This document shows, in pieces, positions 1-4,932 of a stretch of DNA of 6,797 bases. Made by a program: the position numbers and the translations under genes. Each line of letters starts with the position of its first letter. Position 1 is the first letter of the stretch. Source of the stretch: Methanomicrobiales archaeon (GTDB taxonomy: Archaea > Halobacteriota > Methanomicrobia > Methanomicrobiales > JACTUA01); contig JAJRCO010000340.1 of NCBI GenBank assembly GCA_028678905.1, positions 1 through 6,797 of the forward strand, read 5' to 3'. The notes under the pieces are model-generated. The model was not told the origin of the DNA. It searched no databases and saw only the letters and a list, made by a program, of their open reading frames with translations.

Positions 1-1097
1 ACCTTCTTCATCGCGTAAAAGGTAGACCGATGCATACAGCCGGCACACATGATCGGGGGCCGTGGCGGGACGTCGGGGAGAGGCGAAGGAGTGACCACCA
101 CCTTATCAGACGGAATAAATCCCGCCTTGTGGAGCGCCGATGAAACCAAGGGAATGGAGAGTTCGCCTTCGGAAGGAAGAAGGCCGTCTATCTTTCCGTG
201 CACCGGGATGGTACCCGCCACCTGGCGCACGGTCTCTTCCAGCAGAGGATCCAGTTCCTCCACCACGAGAATCCTGGTATGACGGCGGACAAAATCTTCC
301 AGCCAGGCCTCGTCGATGGGATAGGCGCCTACTGTGAGCAGGGAGGTATGCGGGGGAAGGATCTCTTTTGCGTAGGCGGCTCCGATGCCGCTGGCGATCA
401 CTGCCTGATCTCCCCGCACGTTTGCATGGTTTAGGGAACGGTCGAGAAGAGCCTTTCGTACTCTTGGCTGCTTTTCGTTCAGGATATGGTGCAGAACCCG
501 GGCGTGTGCCGGTATAGTTACGTACTGACGGGGATTTTTCTGGAAATTTCCAGTTCGATGGATTTTCTGGATCTCTCCGAGTTTTACGTCGCTTTTCTGG
601 TGGCAGATCCGGGTAGTGGGCCGAAACAGGCAGGGCAGTTCCAGTTCCTCCGAGATAACGAACGCCTCCCCTATCATGTCATGTGCTTCCTGGACGGTGG
701 ACGGATCCAGGCAGGGGAGTTTGGCGAATTTTGCGTAACAGCGGCTGTCCTGTTCGTTCTGGGAGCTGTGGGCAAACGGATCGTCCGCTACCAGAATCAC
801 ACACCCGCCTTTGACCCCCGTATAGGCGCTGGTCATCAGGGGATCAGCGGCCACATTCAGCCCCACGTGCTTCATGGTGGCCAGGCTTCGTACTCCGCTC
901 CAGGAGGCACCCAGTGCATTCTCCAGTGCGACTTTTTCATTGACCGACCATTCGATATGGAACGGATGTTCAAATGCGAGAAGGGTCTCGATTACCTCCG
1001 ATGAAGGGGTTCCCGGGTATCCGCTAACAAAATCCACCCCGGCTTCGAGGCACGCGTGTGCGATCGCCTCATTTCCCAGAAGGTACCGCTTCGTCAT
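1..1097 (-). CDS. iorA: Indolepyruvate:ferredoxin oxidoreductase alpha subunit, 3' end cut by window edge
   Basis: IorA oxidatively decarboxylates aryl-pyruvates such as indolepyruvate to aryl-acetyl-CoA with reduction of ferredoxin; it works as a cytoplasmic complex with IorB and uses thiamine diphosphate (TPP). Reading the minus strand from the ATG at 1097-1095 gives 365 uninterrupted codons. Visible family motifs are LLGNEAIAHACLEAG (residues 6-20), GYPGTPSSEVIETL (26-39), the EWSVNEKVALE block (49-59) that carries the TPP-activating glutamate region, TMKHVGLNVAADPLMT (74-89), AYTGVKGG, VADDPFAHSSQNEQDSR (103-119) and RPTTRICH (159-166). A Cys pair, CAGCMHR (351-357), sits near the cut and begins the second TPP-binding half. 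The family is about 600 residues, so the TPP GDxG motif and the C-terminal ferredoxin-like domain lie outside. CAGCM replaces the usual CPGCP-like motif, but both cysteines are kept. iorB would be expected downstream, beyond the left edge. Confidence 0.95.
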   Translation of the reverse strand, partial: MTKRYLLGNEAIAHACLEAGVDFVSGYPGTPSSEVIETLLAFEHPFHIEWSVNEKVALENALGASWSGVRSLATMKHVGLNVAADPLMTSAYTGVKGGCVILVADDPFAHSSQNEQDSRCYAKFAKLPCLDPSTVQEAHDMIGEAFVISEELELPCLFRPTTRICHQKSDVKLGEIQKIHRTGNFQKNPRQYVTIPAHARVLHHILNEKQPRVRKALLDRSLNHANVRGDQAVIASGIGAAYAKEILPPHTSLLTVGAYPIDEAWLEDFVRRHTRILVVEELDPLLEETVRQVAGTIPVHGKIDGLLPSEGELSIPLVSSALHKAGFIPSDKVVVTPSPLPDVPPRPPIMCAGCMHRSTFYAMKK

Positions 1098-1113
1098 GGT
1101 AGTTGATCCTACC
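1098..1113 (-). promoter_or_regulatory. Dyad abutting the iorA start codon and overlapping its ribosome-binding region
   Basis: On the minus strand the 16 bases just before the iorA ATG read GGTAGGATCAACTACC. GGTAG (1113-1109) and CTACC (1102-1098) are perfect inverted repeats around a six-base loop. The stretch GGTAGGATC also resembles the archaeal SD consensus GGAGGTGATC, so a hairpin here would hide the ribosome site and end at the start codon. It could equally be a small protein operator or chance. Confidence 0.4.
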
Positions 1114-1135
1114 ACAATAATGGTGCTCTTTATTG

Positions 1136-1148
1136 ATAATGTATAATA
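1136..1148. promoter_or_regulatory. Shared TATA-like element between iorA and tRNA-Ile
   Basis: ATAATGTATAATA lies in the 83-bp divergent gap. Read on the minus strand (TTATACATTA) its centre is about 26 bp ahead of a start site near 1117, giving iorA a leader of about 20 nt. Read on the plus strand the same element would start transcription near 1169, about 12 nt before the mature tRNA. The element is nearly symmetric, so it may serve both directions. A second AT-rich stretch, GATATAGGGTATAATGA, lies immediately before the tRNA but is too close to be its TATA box. Confidence 0.45.
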
Positions 1149-1180
1149 CCTCGTGTGGAGAACGATATAGGGTATAATGA

Positions 1181-1254
1181 GGGCCCGTAGCATAGCCAGG
1201 TGGTGCGCCCGGCTGATAACCGGGAGGTCGTGAGTCCGAATCTCACCGGGCCCA
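1181..1254 (+). tRNA. tRNA-Ile (anticodon GAU)
   Basis: A complete 74-nt cloverleaf can be folded by hand. The acceptor stem pairs GGGCCCG (1181-1187) with CGGGCCC (1247-1253), seven of seven, with discriminator A at 1254. The D stem is GCAT/GTGC. The anticodon stem CCCGG/CCGGG (1208-1212 and 1220-1224) holds loop CTGATAA, with anticodon GAT at 1215-1217, so it reads AUC/AUU. The T stem is GTGAG/CTCAC around TCCGAAT. CCA is not encoded. There is no intron and no clear T-rich terminator after it; a protein start codon follows 20 nt downstream. Confidence 0.96.
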
Positions 1255-1265
1255 TTCCATTCTTT

Positions 1266-1270
1266 GGTGA
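1266..1270 (+). promoter_or_regulatory. SD that fixes a GTG start directly after tRNA-Ile
   Basis: GGTGA, a subset of the archaeal SD GGAGGTGATC, lies four bases before the GTG at 1275. It is the only good SD near the beginning of this reading frame and lies 12 nt after the tRNA 3' end. It argues against the longer frame that would begin inside the tRNA. Confidence 0.6.
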
Positions 1271-1274
1271 ACCC

Positions 1275-1748
1275 GTGGCACAGCAGAATTTTATTCGGAA
1301 TATAGTTCTGGCCATTGCGGCGGTGATAACAGTCGGGTTGTTCTTCCTCGATGTTTTCTATGGGGCGATGGCAGTCATCATTTTAGGCGTATTGTTCATG
1401 TCATTCCGCATTATGGGGGAGACGACTCATTTCCCGGATGTTATCGCTAGCCTGCCAGAGGACGCACGGGGAATCATTCTGCGAAACCGAGGGAACGAAA
1501 CCGCACAGGATATCCATGTCACCCTCGTCCCCCAGAATCTGGAGTTCGATCTGCCCAATCTGGAAGCTGATGCCACCCATATATTCGCTCTTCCCAACAT
1601 GATCGAGAGTGTAAAGGTACTTCTCACTTATAAAAATCAACAAGGGCACATGGCTTCCCGTACTTTTCGCCTCTCCTCTATCGGGGAGAAGACGGAAGAG
1701 GAAGACCCACTCAAACCGGTGTTTCCGATGTTTGGGTGGAAGAAATAG
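1275..1748 (+). CDS. Small two-helix membrane protein with a C-terminal beta-rich domain, unknown function
   Basis: I do not recognise a named family. The chosen GTG start gives 157 residues. Two hydrophobic helices form a tight hairpin: about 9-25 (NIVLAIAAVITVGLFFL) and 28-44 (FYGAMAVIILGVLFMSF), followed by a basic RIM segment. Residues 63-135 look like a small beta-sandwich, with alternating hydrophobic strands such as GIILRNRG, IHVTLVPQNLEFDLPNL and SVKVLLTYKNQQG. The pattern of N-rG plus a strand recalls CARDB-type or adhesin-like domains of archaeal envelope proteins, but this is only resemblance. The C-terminus is charged and ends FGWKK. The frame is open back into the tRNA, but a start there would be inside an RNA gene. 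An in-frame ATG at 1368 is an alternative, but it would lose the first helix and has no better SD. Co-transcription with the tRNA is likely. Confidence 0.8.
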   Translation: MAQQNFIRNIVLAIAAVITVGLFFLDVFYGAMAVIILGVLFMSFRIMGETTHFPDVIASLPEDARGIILRNRGNETAQDIHVTLVPQNLEFDLPNLEADATHIFALPNMIESVKVLLTYKNQQGHMASRTFRLSSIGEKTEEEDPLKPVFPMFGWKK

Positions 1749-1807
1749 ACATTCGGTTTTAATACCAGTGTAATCGTAAAAATCTCTCTTATTTTAGATA
1801 TACAAAT

Positions 1808-1816
1808 AAAAAAAAA
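1808..1816 (-). terminator. U-tract terminator for the minus-strand gene 1862-2452
   Basis: Nine A residues on the plus strand give T9 on the minus strand, 46 nt past the TAG stop of the minus-strand gene. Archaeal intrinsic termination needs mainly an oligo-U run, so this is a good candidate. The surrounding 1755-1800 also has short T runs in the plus direction (TTTTAAT, TTATTTTAG) that could stop the opposing gene, so 1749-1861 is probably a convergent terminator region. Confidence 0.55.
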
Positions 1817-1861
1817 TCTCATCCACTGATATTTTTAACCATCATCTGCGGTGAGTTCATC

Positions 1862-2452
1862 CTATTTCTGAGACACCTTTGGTGACAGAATGAAATCGAG
1901 AACTCTTTGCAATGCCTGAATCAGATCTTCCCGGTCTTTCAGGTAGTCCTTCATCGCGTGGTAGAGCATCAGGAGTGGCTCTTCTCCGTAGATCTGCAGC
2001 ACGTCTTCAGGTGTAATCGGGTTCAGATAGGAATCGGTCAGAAAACCGTCGGTGCTGTACATGAGTTCATAGAATTTCCCTTTTTCGGACAGAACACAGA
2101 ACTGATCGACCACCGGCATGGAGGGATTGTCGGGACGATACGGGACGGGATTGGTTTTGCCCAGCACAATCATTTTTTCCCGGTAATACTCCGGGTCGTA
2201 GATCTCTCCTTTGGTATCCTGTTTTCCTCTCCGCAAAAGGGATAGTCCGATCTGAGAAACAACTGATATTGTTTCTTTCGCCATTCGGGACAGGAGGACT
2301 GCTTTTTGATTCTTCACTTTTTCTGATAATTTCTCTTCCTCTTCCTGTGCCTTCTTGATGCGGTCCATCAGTAATGTGTAGCCCTTCTCGATCAGGTCGT
2401 CTTCATCAGTCACATGGTTAAATCCGTTCCCTTTCCATATGAGTTCTTTCAT
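1862..2452 (-). CDS. Hypothetical cytoplasmic protein with an N-terminal coiled coil
   Basis: This 196-residue protein is not recognised. It has no signal peptide, membrane span, Cys cluster or nucleotide-binding loop. Residues about 27-60 are a highly charged heptad-like helix (KKAQEEEEKLSEKVKNQK at 33-50), a likely coiled coil. A hydrophobic helix follows (TISVVSQIGLSLLRRG, 61-76), then a mixed domain from about 84 with YDPEYYREKMIVLG, VVDQFCVLSEKGKFYELMYS and a helical C-terminus (PLLMLYHAMKDYLKDREDLI, 159-178). The ATG at 2452 is preceded by AGGGATCA, an SD-like run very close to the start, and the frame has no other ATG or GTG upstream before a stop. GC is lower than in iorA or nadC. Its upstream region carries the phased motif array at 2506-2594, so it may be controlled by the RHH protein encoded on the other side of the gap. 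Confidence 0.75.
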   Translation of the reverse strand: MKELIWKGNGFNHVTDEDDLIEKGYTLLMDRIKKAQEEEEKLSEKVKNQKAVLLSRMAKETISVVSQIGLSLLRRGKQDTKGEIYDPEYYREKMIVLGKTNPVPYRPDNPSMPVVDQFCVLSEKGKFYELMYSTDGFLTDSYLNPITPEDVLQIYGEEPLLMLYHAMKDYLKDREDLIQALQRVLDFILSPKVSQK

Positions 2453-2505
2453 TGATCCCTGAAGTTCCCGATCTACTGCACAGGATACTGCATCATCAAT
2501 GATTT

Positions 2506-2594
2506 TACATGAAATCTACATGATCAACATGTGTCACATGATCTATACTGGAGATTAAAGTGATCCATACTGTGATCATGGGTGATCGATACAG
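2506..2594. repeat. Helically phased short-motif array (TACATGA, then TGATCNATACWG every 22 bp)
   Basis: TACATGA occurs at 2506 and 2517, 11 bp apart. TGATCTATACTG (2539-2550), TGATCCATACTG (2561-2572) and TGATCGATACAG (2583-2594) follow, exactly 22 bp apart. All five starts fall in one 11-bp register, meaning the same face of the helix. Five GATC sites occur in 66 bp. The array begins 54 bp upstream of the start of the minus-strand coiled-coil gene. The likely role is a multi-site operator; this is inference from spacing. Confidence 0.6.
2528..2540. repeat. Palindrome CATGTG-T-CACATG inside the array
   Basis: A perfect 6-1-6 inverted repeat. Its right arm overlaps the first TGATCNATACWG copy, and it shares the ACATG core found at 2507 and 2518. 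It is a candidate dimer-binding site. Confidence 0.5.
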
Positions 2595-2607
2595 GCACAT
2601 GCAGTAG

Positions 2608-2622
2608 TATACATCATGTATA
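2608..2622. repeat. Perfect palindrome TATACAT-C-ATGTATA
   Basis: A 7-1-7 inverted repeat immediately after the array. Each half contains ATACAT, the core of the three ATACATG copies at the RHH gene promoter about 500 bp away, so the same regulator could bind both places. Confidence 0.55.
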
Positions 2623-3040
2623 GAGTACGGTTCGGAGAACATATGGCAGATCAACCTTGTGTAGACAACAGATTATCCTGCCATTGTTACCTTATTATCA
2701 GCAACGTAACGGACTTGTAGTGCCCTCAAGGATTTTGTTTGTGAATCAAGAATATCTTCCCCCTCTGGCGTTCTCTATGAAGCGATCACTGGGCTGGCAG
2801 TCGAGTATCTTTGGTGGGAATGTTCCTTAGAATTTCGACCAAGTTATTTTTTGTAAGTAACAACATGGAAAAAATATTGGTTGATCTGTTAAGAAAGTGT
2901 AGAAATAATATTCGTCACCCTACCCTCAGGTAAATCACGTTCTCCTTTTCAAAAAAGGAAGTGGCGAAATTCTTTGTTTGTACTATAACAACAATGTTAA
3001 TCCGTAGACAATGGCCCATGGATTCCAATTCATAGAACAC
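2623..3040. other. Gene-free stretch of the divergent gap
   Basis: I see no convincing gene, tRNA or mobile element. It holds a start-less 48-codon open frame (2710-2853), a 22-codon ATG frame without an SD (2865-2933), a small hairpin (2943-2959) and the repeated word CATGGATTC at 3017, whose second copy is at 3051 just outside. It could be degraded coding DNA or a long regulatory or RNA-producing spacer. Confidence 0.5.
2943..2959. repeat. Hairpin TCCTTTT-CAA-AAAAGGA
   Basis: A perfect seven-bp inverted repeat with a three-base loop. It is AT-rich and weak as RNA. No U-tract follows on either strand, so it is not an obvious terminator. Confidence 0.35.
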
Positions 3041-3041
3041 G

Positions 3042-3050
3042 TATATAATA
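3042..3050 (+). promoter_or_regulatory. TATA box candidate (distal) for the RHH gene
   Basis: TATATAATA is the best TATA-like sequence in the gap and is directly overlapped by an ATACATGG copy (3048-3055). Use of it would start RNA near 3073 and give the RHH mRNA a leader of about 75 nt. Confidence 0.45.
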
Positions 3051-3054
3051 CATG

Positions 3055-3072
3055 GATTCAACAAGGTGAATC
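3055..3072. repeat. Dyad GATTCA-N6-TGAATC
   Basis: A perfect six-bp inverted repeat with a six-base centre, straddling the predicted start site of the distal promoter at 3042-3050. It is a possible operator. Confidence 0.35.
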
Positions 3073-3117
3073 AACCTGATATTTACCATAACCATCGTCT
3101 GGGTCAAACCATAAAGT

Positions 3118-3125
3118 GGATATAC
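3118..3125 (+). promoter_or_regulatory. TATA-like element (proximal) for a leaderless RHH mRNA
   Basis: GGATATAC lies 30 to 23 bp before the ATG at 3148, the right distance for transcription starting at the start codon itself. No SD precedes this ATG, which supports a leaderless transcript. The first operator repeat overlaps this element. Confidence 0.4.
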
Positions 3126-3151
3126 ATGGCTCATACATGAGTAATACATGG
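3122..3151. repeat. Three ATACATG repeats with 11-bp spacing over the RHH promoter and start codon
   Basis: ATACATGG (3122-3129), ATACATGA (3133-3140) and ATACATGG (3144-3151) start exactly 11 bp apart, so they lie on one face of the helix. The last copy contains the ATG start codon of the RHH gene. A degenerate in-register fourth copy may be ATAAAGTGG at 3111. CTCAT-AC-ATGAG (3130-3141) is a dyad centred on the middle copy. RHH regulators commonly bind such closely spaced short repeats and repress their own genes, so this is most simply an autoregulatory operator. Confidence 0.65.
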
Positions 3152-3579
3152 CACAAATCACCGCAACCATCCCCGAGGATGTGGTGAAAAAAATTGACGT
3201 TTCTGCCTCTGAAAAAGGGATTTCACGTTCAAAATGGGTGGCACTGGCTATCGAGACATATCTGTTTTCAGGTAATCCTGAAAGCGACCCTACAGTAAGA
3301 TACATGGCAGCTGATGCATCACTAGATCAGTCTCATAAAGATCCACTGCACGACCACATGACCTCAACGCAGTCTGATGTATATCTGGAGCAGGACCACC
3401 TCAGAGAGGAGGTAAAACGTCTCATGCATGAGATGGAAGGAAAAAATCAGGTGATAAAGCTGCAATCTGATGAGATCTCGTGGCTCCGGGGTGAATGTGC
3501 AAAAATGACAGATCACATGATTATCGCACTCCCACCTCCCCGGCAGCACTGGTGGGAGTTCTGGCGGATAAAGACCTGA
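3148..3579 (+). CDS. Ribbon-helix-helix (CopG/Arc/MetJ-type) DNA-binding protein with coiled coil and aromatic tail
   Basis: This 143-residue protein is a likely dimeric transcriptional regulator. Residues 3-8 (QITATI) form the DNA-contacting strand, 9-22 (PEDVVKKIDVSASE) helix A, GIS the turn, and 27-40 (RSKWVALAIETYLF) helix B: a textbook RHH domain. After a polar linker (42-76), residues about 78-120 form a heptad-like coiled coil (DHLREEVKRLMHEMEGKN at 83-100). The C-terminus is short and striking: PPPRQHWWEFWRIKT. The start is fixed because TAA at 3142-3144 closes the frame just upstream and the next methionine (residue 53) would remove the RHH fold. There is no SD, so it is probably leaderless. 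Its ATG lies inside the third ATACATG repeat, which suggests tight self-repression. It converges on the methylthiotransferase gene with one base between stops. It could also be an element-borne or antitoxin-like protein, but no toxin gene is adjacent. Confidence 0.85.
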   Translation: MAQITATIPEDVVKKIDVSASEKGISRSKWVALAIETYLFSGNPESDPTVRYMAADASLDQSHKDPLHDHMTSTQSDVYLEQDHLREEVKRLMHEMEGKNQVIKLQSDEISWLRGECAKMTDHMIIALPPPRQHWWEFWRIKT

Positions 3580-3580
3580 A

Positions 3581-4837
3581 TCATTTGGATATGCACGAGC
3601 CCGTGAAATAATGGATCTTCGCCCCGGTAATCCGCGCATATCCTTCCGTTCCCAATGGCAGGTCCTCCCGCATAACCACCGAACGATAGTGGGATGTCCG
3701 GCCCACCACCGATCCCGGCTTGATACGTTCCACCACTACCATCTGCACCACTCTGTCAATCCAGGATTGGTTGTTTTCTTTGCAGATGAGCTCTGCGAGG
3801 AGGGACATTTTCCTTGACCGCTCTTTTTTGGTACGTTCCAGGATATCCGGGCGCAGCGCAGCCGGGGTGCCAGGACGGGCGGAATAGCGGGTGATATTCA
3901 CCTTATTCGGTCTGACCCTTTCGATCAGGTGAACGGTCTTTTGGAAATCCTCTTCTGTTTCTTTGGGGAATCCTACGATCACATCGGTCGCCACCCAGAT
4001 ATCGGGAATGTGGTCTCGCAGCAGCCGGATAACATCGAGAAACTCCTGGGTGGTGTATCCCCTCCCCATCGCTCTTAGAACCAGGTTTGAACCGCTCTGC
4101 AGGGGAAGATGTGCAAACGCGTACATTTTCTCGCTCTCCAACAGAGGGAGTAGTTGGTTCACAAGGGGGATCAGAGTGGTCGGGTTCATCATTCCCAGGC
4201 GAAGCCGGTAGTTTCCGGGAAGCGTTATTATTCTCTCAAGCAGATGCGGAAGGGTCTGCCCGCGATCCAGTCCCCAGGATGATACGTCCTGAGCGGTCAA
4301 CTGGATCTCCCGCACCCCTTGCGCCATGAGATCTGAGACTGCCCTGCAGATGTCACCGCAAGTCTCGCTGTGGAGGGTCCCACGGGCCCTCCGTGCCATA
4401 CAATAGGTGCATCGTCCTCGGCATCCCCTGGCAATGGGTATTACTCCAATCACACCATTCAGCCGTACCCCCAGTGTTGTGGATGCTTCCAGGAGAGAGG
4501 AAGGGAGGAAAACCGGATGACAGACCGATCGGATCACCTTCTCCTGGAGGGTGGCCATACAGCCCAGAACGTAGAGCTCCTTATTCGCGTGCTGACGGAG
4601 GAAACGCAGCACTTCATGTTCGGTCCTATTCACCACCGTACAGGTGTTCACCACGACCGCCTCTGCCGCATCTGCCTCCCCGGTGATAATACCTCCTTTT
4701 TGTCGGATCACCGCTTCGATCCTCAGGCTATCCGCAAGATTGAGGGTGCAGCCAAATGACCGGATAAAAACCGTTTTACCCGCAAAGTCCGGGAGATTTT
4801 CTTCTGCCAGGTGGTCGACCGGGAAAGGCCCTTCCAT
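3581..4837 (-). CDS. tRNA (t6A37) C2-methylthiotransferase, archaeal MiaB/CDKAL1-type radical SAM enzyme
   Basis: It converts t6A at position 37 of certain ANN-decoding tRNAs to ms2t6A, using two [4Fe-4S] clusters and S-adenosylmethionine. Numbering from the ATG at 4837 (418 residues): the N-terminal UPF0004 domain carries three cluster cysteines in SFGCTLN (C30), VVNTCTV (C66) and VLGCMA (C93). The radical SAM domain has RGCRGRCTYCMARRARG with CxxxCxxC at C139, C143 and C146. Later come HLPLQSGSNLVLRAMGRGYT and ATDVIVGFPKETEEDF. The C-terminal TRAM domain (about 360-414) ends YARITGAKIHYFTG. All catalytic elements are present. The frame stays open to 4933, but that extension would begin with TTG, overlap the divergent nadX start and cover the likely promoter; the ATG at 4837 leaves about 13 residues before the first strand of the domain. 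No SD is visible at this ATG. The TGA ends one base from the RHH gene's TGA. Confidence 0.93.
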   Translation of the reverse strand: MEGPFPVDHLAEENLPDFAGKTVFIRSFGCTLNLADSLRIEAVIRQKGGIITGEADAAEAVVVNTCTVVNRTEHEVLRFLRQHANKELYVLGCMATLQEKVIRSVCHPVFLPSSLLEASTTLGVRLNGVIGVIPIARGCRGRCTYCMARRARGTLHSETCGDICRAVSDLMAQGVREIQLTAQDVSSWGLDRGQTLPHLLERIITLPGNYRLRLGMMNPTTLIPLVNQLLPLLESEKMYAFAHLPLQSGSNLVLRAMGRGYTTQEFLDVIRLLRDHIPDIWVATDVIVGFPKETEEDFQKTVHLIERVRPNKVNITRYSARPGTPAALRPDILERTKKERSRKMSLLAELICKENNQSWIDRVVQMVVVERIKPGSVVGRTSHYRSVVMREDLPLGTEGYARITGAKIHYFTGSCISK

Positions 4838-4895
4838 GTACAGATACTTTGAGTGGCCGGCATTTATCTTTCCGGCCAGATACGAGAACGCGAAC

Positions 4896-4907
4896 AAAAT
4901 TATTAAT
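4896..4907. promoter_or_regulatory. Shared AT-rich TATA element between methylthiotransferase and nadX
   Basis: AAAATTATTAAT is the only AT-rich block in the 95-bp divergent gap. Its centre is about 31 bp before the nadX ATG (4933), which fits a leaderless or nearly leaderless nadX mRNA, and nadX has no SD. In the other direction it would start RNA near 4875, giving the methylthiotransferase a leader of about 38 nt. Confidence 0.5.
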
Positions 4908-4932
4908 CCATACCACCTCTCACAGATACACA

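Noticed and set aside
486..1004. 172-codon plus-strand frame
   Set aside because: It is antisense to iorA, whose minus-strand translation shows strong family motifs throughout.
1234..1254. Integration site (att) at the tRNA-Ile 3' end
   Set aside because: I found no second copy of the tRNA 3' end in the window and no integrase gene, and a coding region follows immediately.
1200..1274. Upstream extension of the small membrane protein gene to a GTG at 1200
   Set aside because: That start lies inside the tRNA-Ile gene. The SD GGTGA at 1266 and the GTG at 1275 give a sensible N-terminus just before the first membrane helix.
2506..2622. CRISPR array or iteron origin
   Set aside because: The repeats are only 7 to 12 bp with short variable gaps, which does not fit CRISPR. 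An iteron origin would need a nearby replication gene, and none is visible.
2710..2853. Start-less 48-codon open frame with a protein-like run (EAITGLAVEYLWWE)
   Set aside because: It has no ATG, no SD and no family I can name, so it is not listed as a gene. It is kept only as a point for a translated search.
2865..2933. 22-codon ATG frame beginning MEKILVDLLRKCRNN
   Set aside because: It has no SD or well-placed TATA box and is short enough to occur by chance.
4370..4759. 129-codon plus-strand frame
   Set aside because: It is a shadow of the methylthiotransferase gene on the opposite strand, which carries all the cluster cysteines.
4849..4932. Longer N-terminus of nadX
   Set aside because: The extra 28 residues precede the Rossmann strand, have no family resemblance and cross the likely TATA element. 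The ATG at 4933 gives the normal length of 252 residues.
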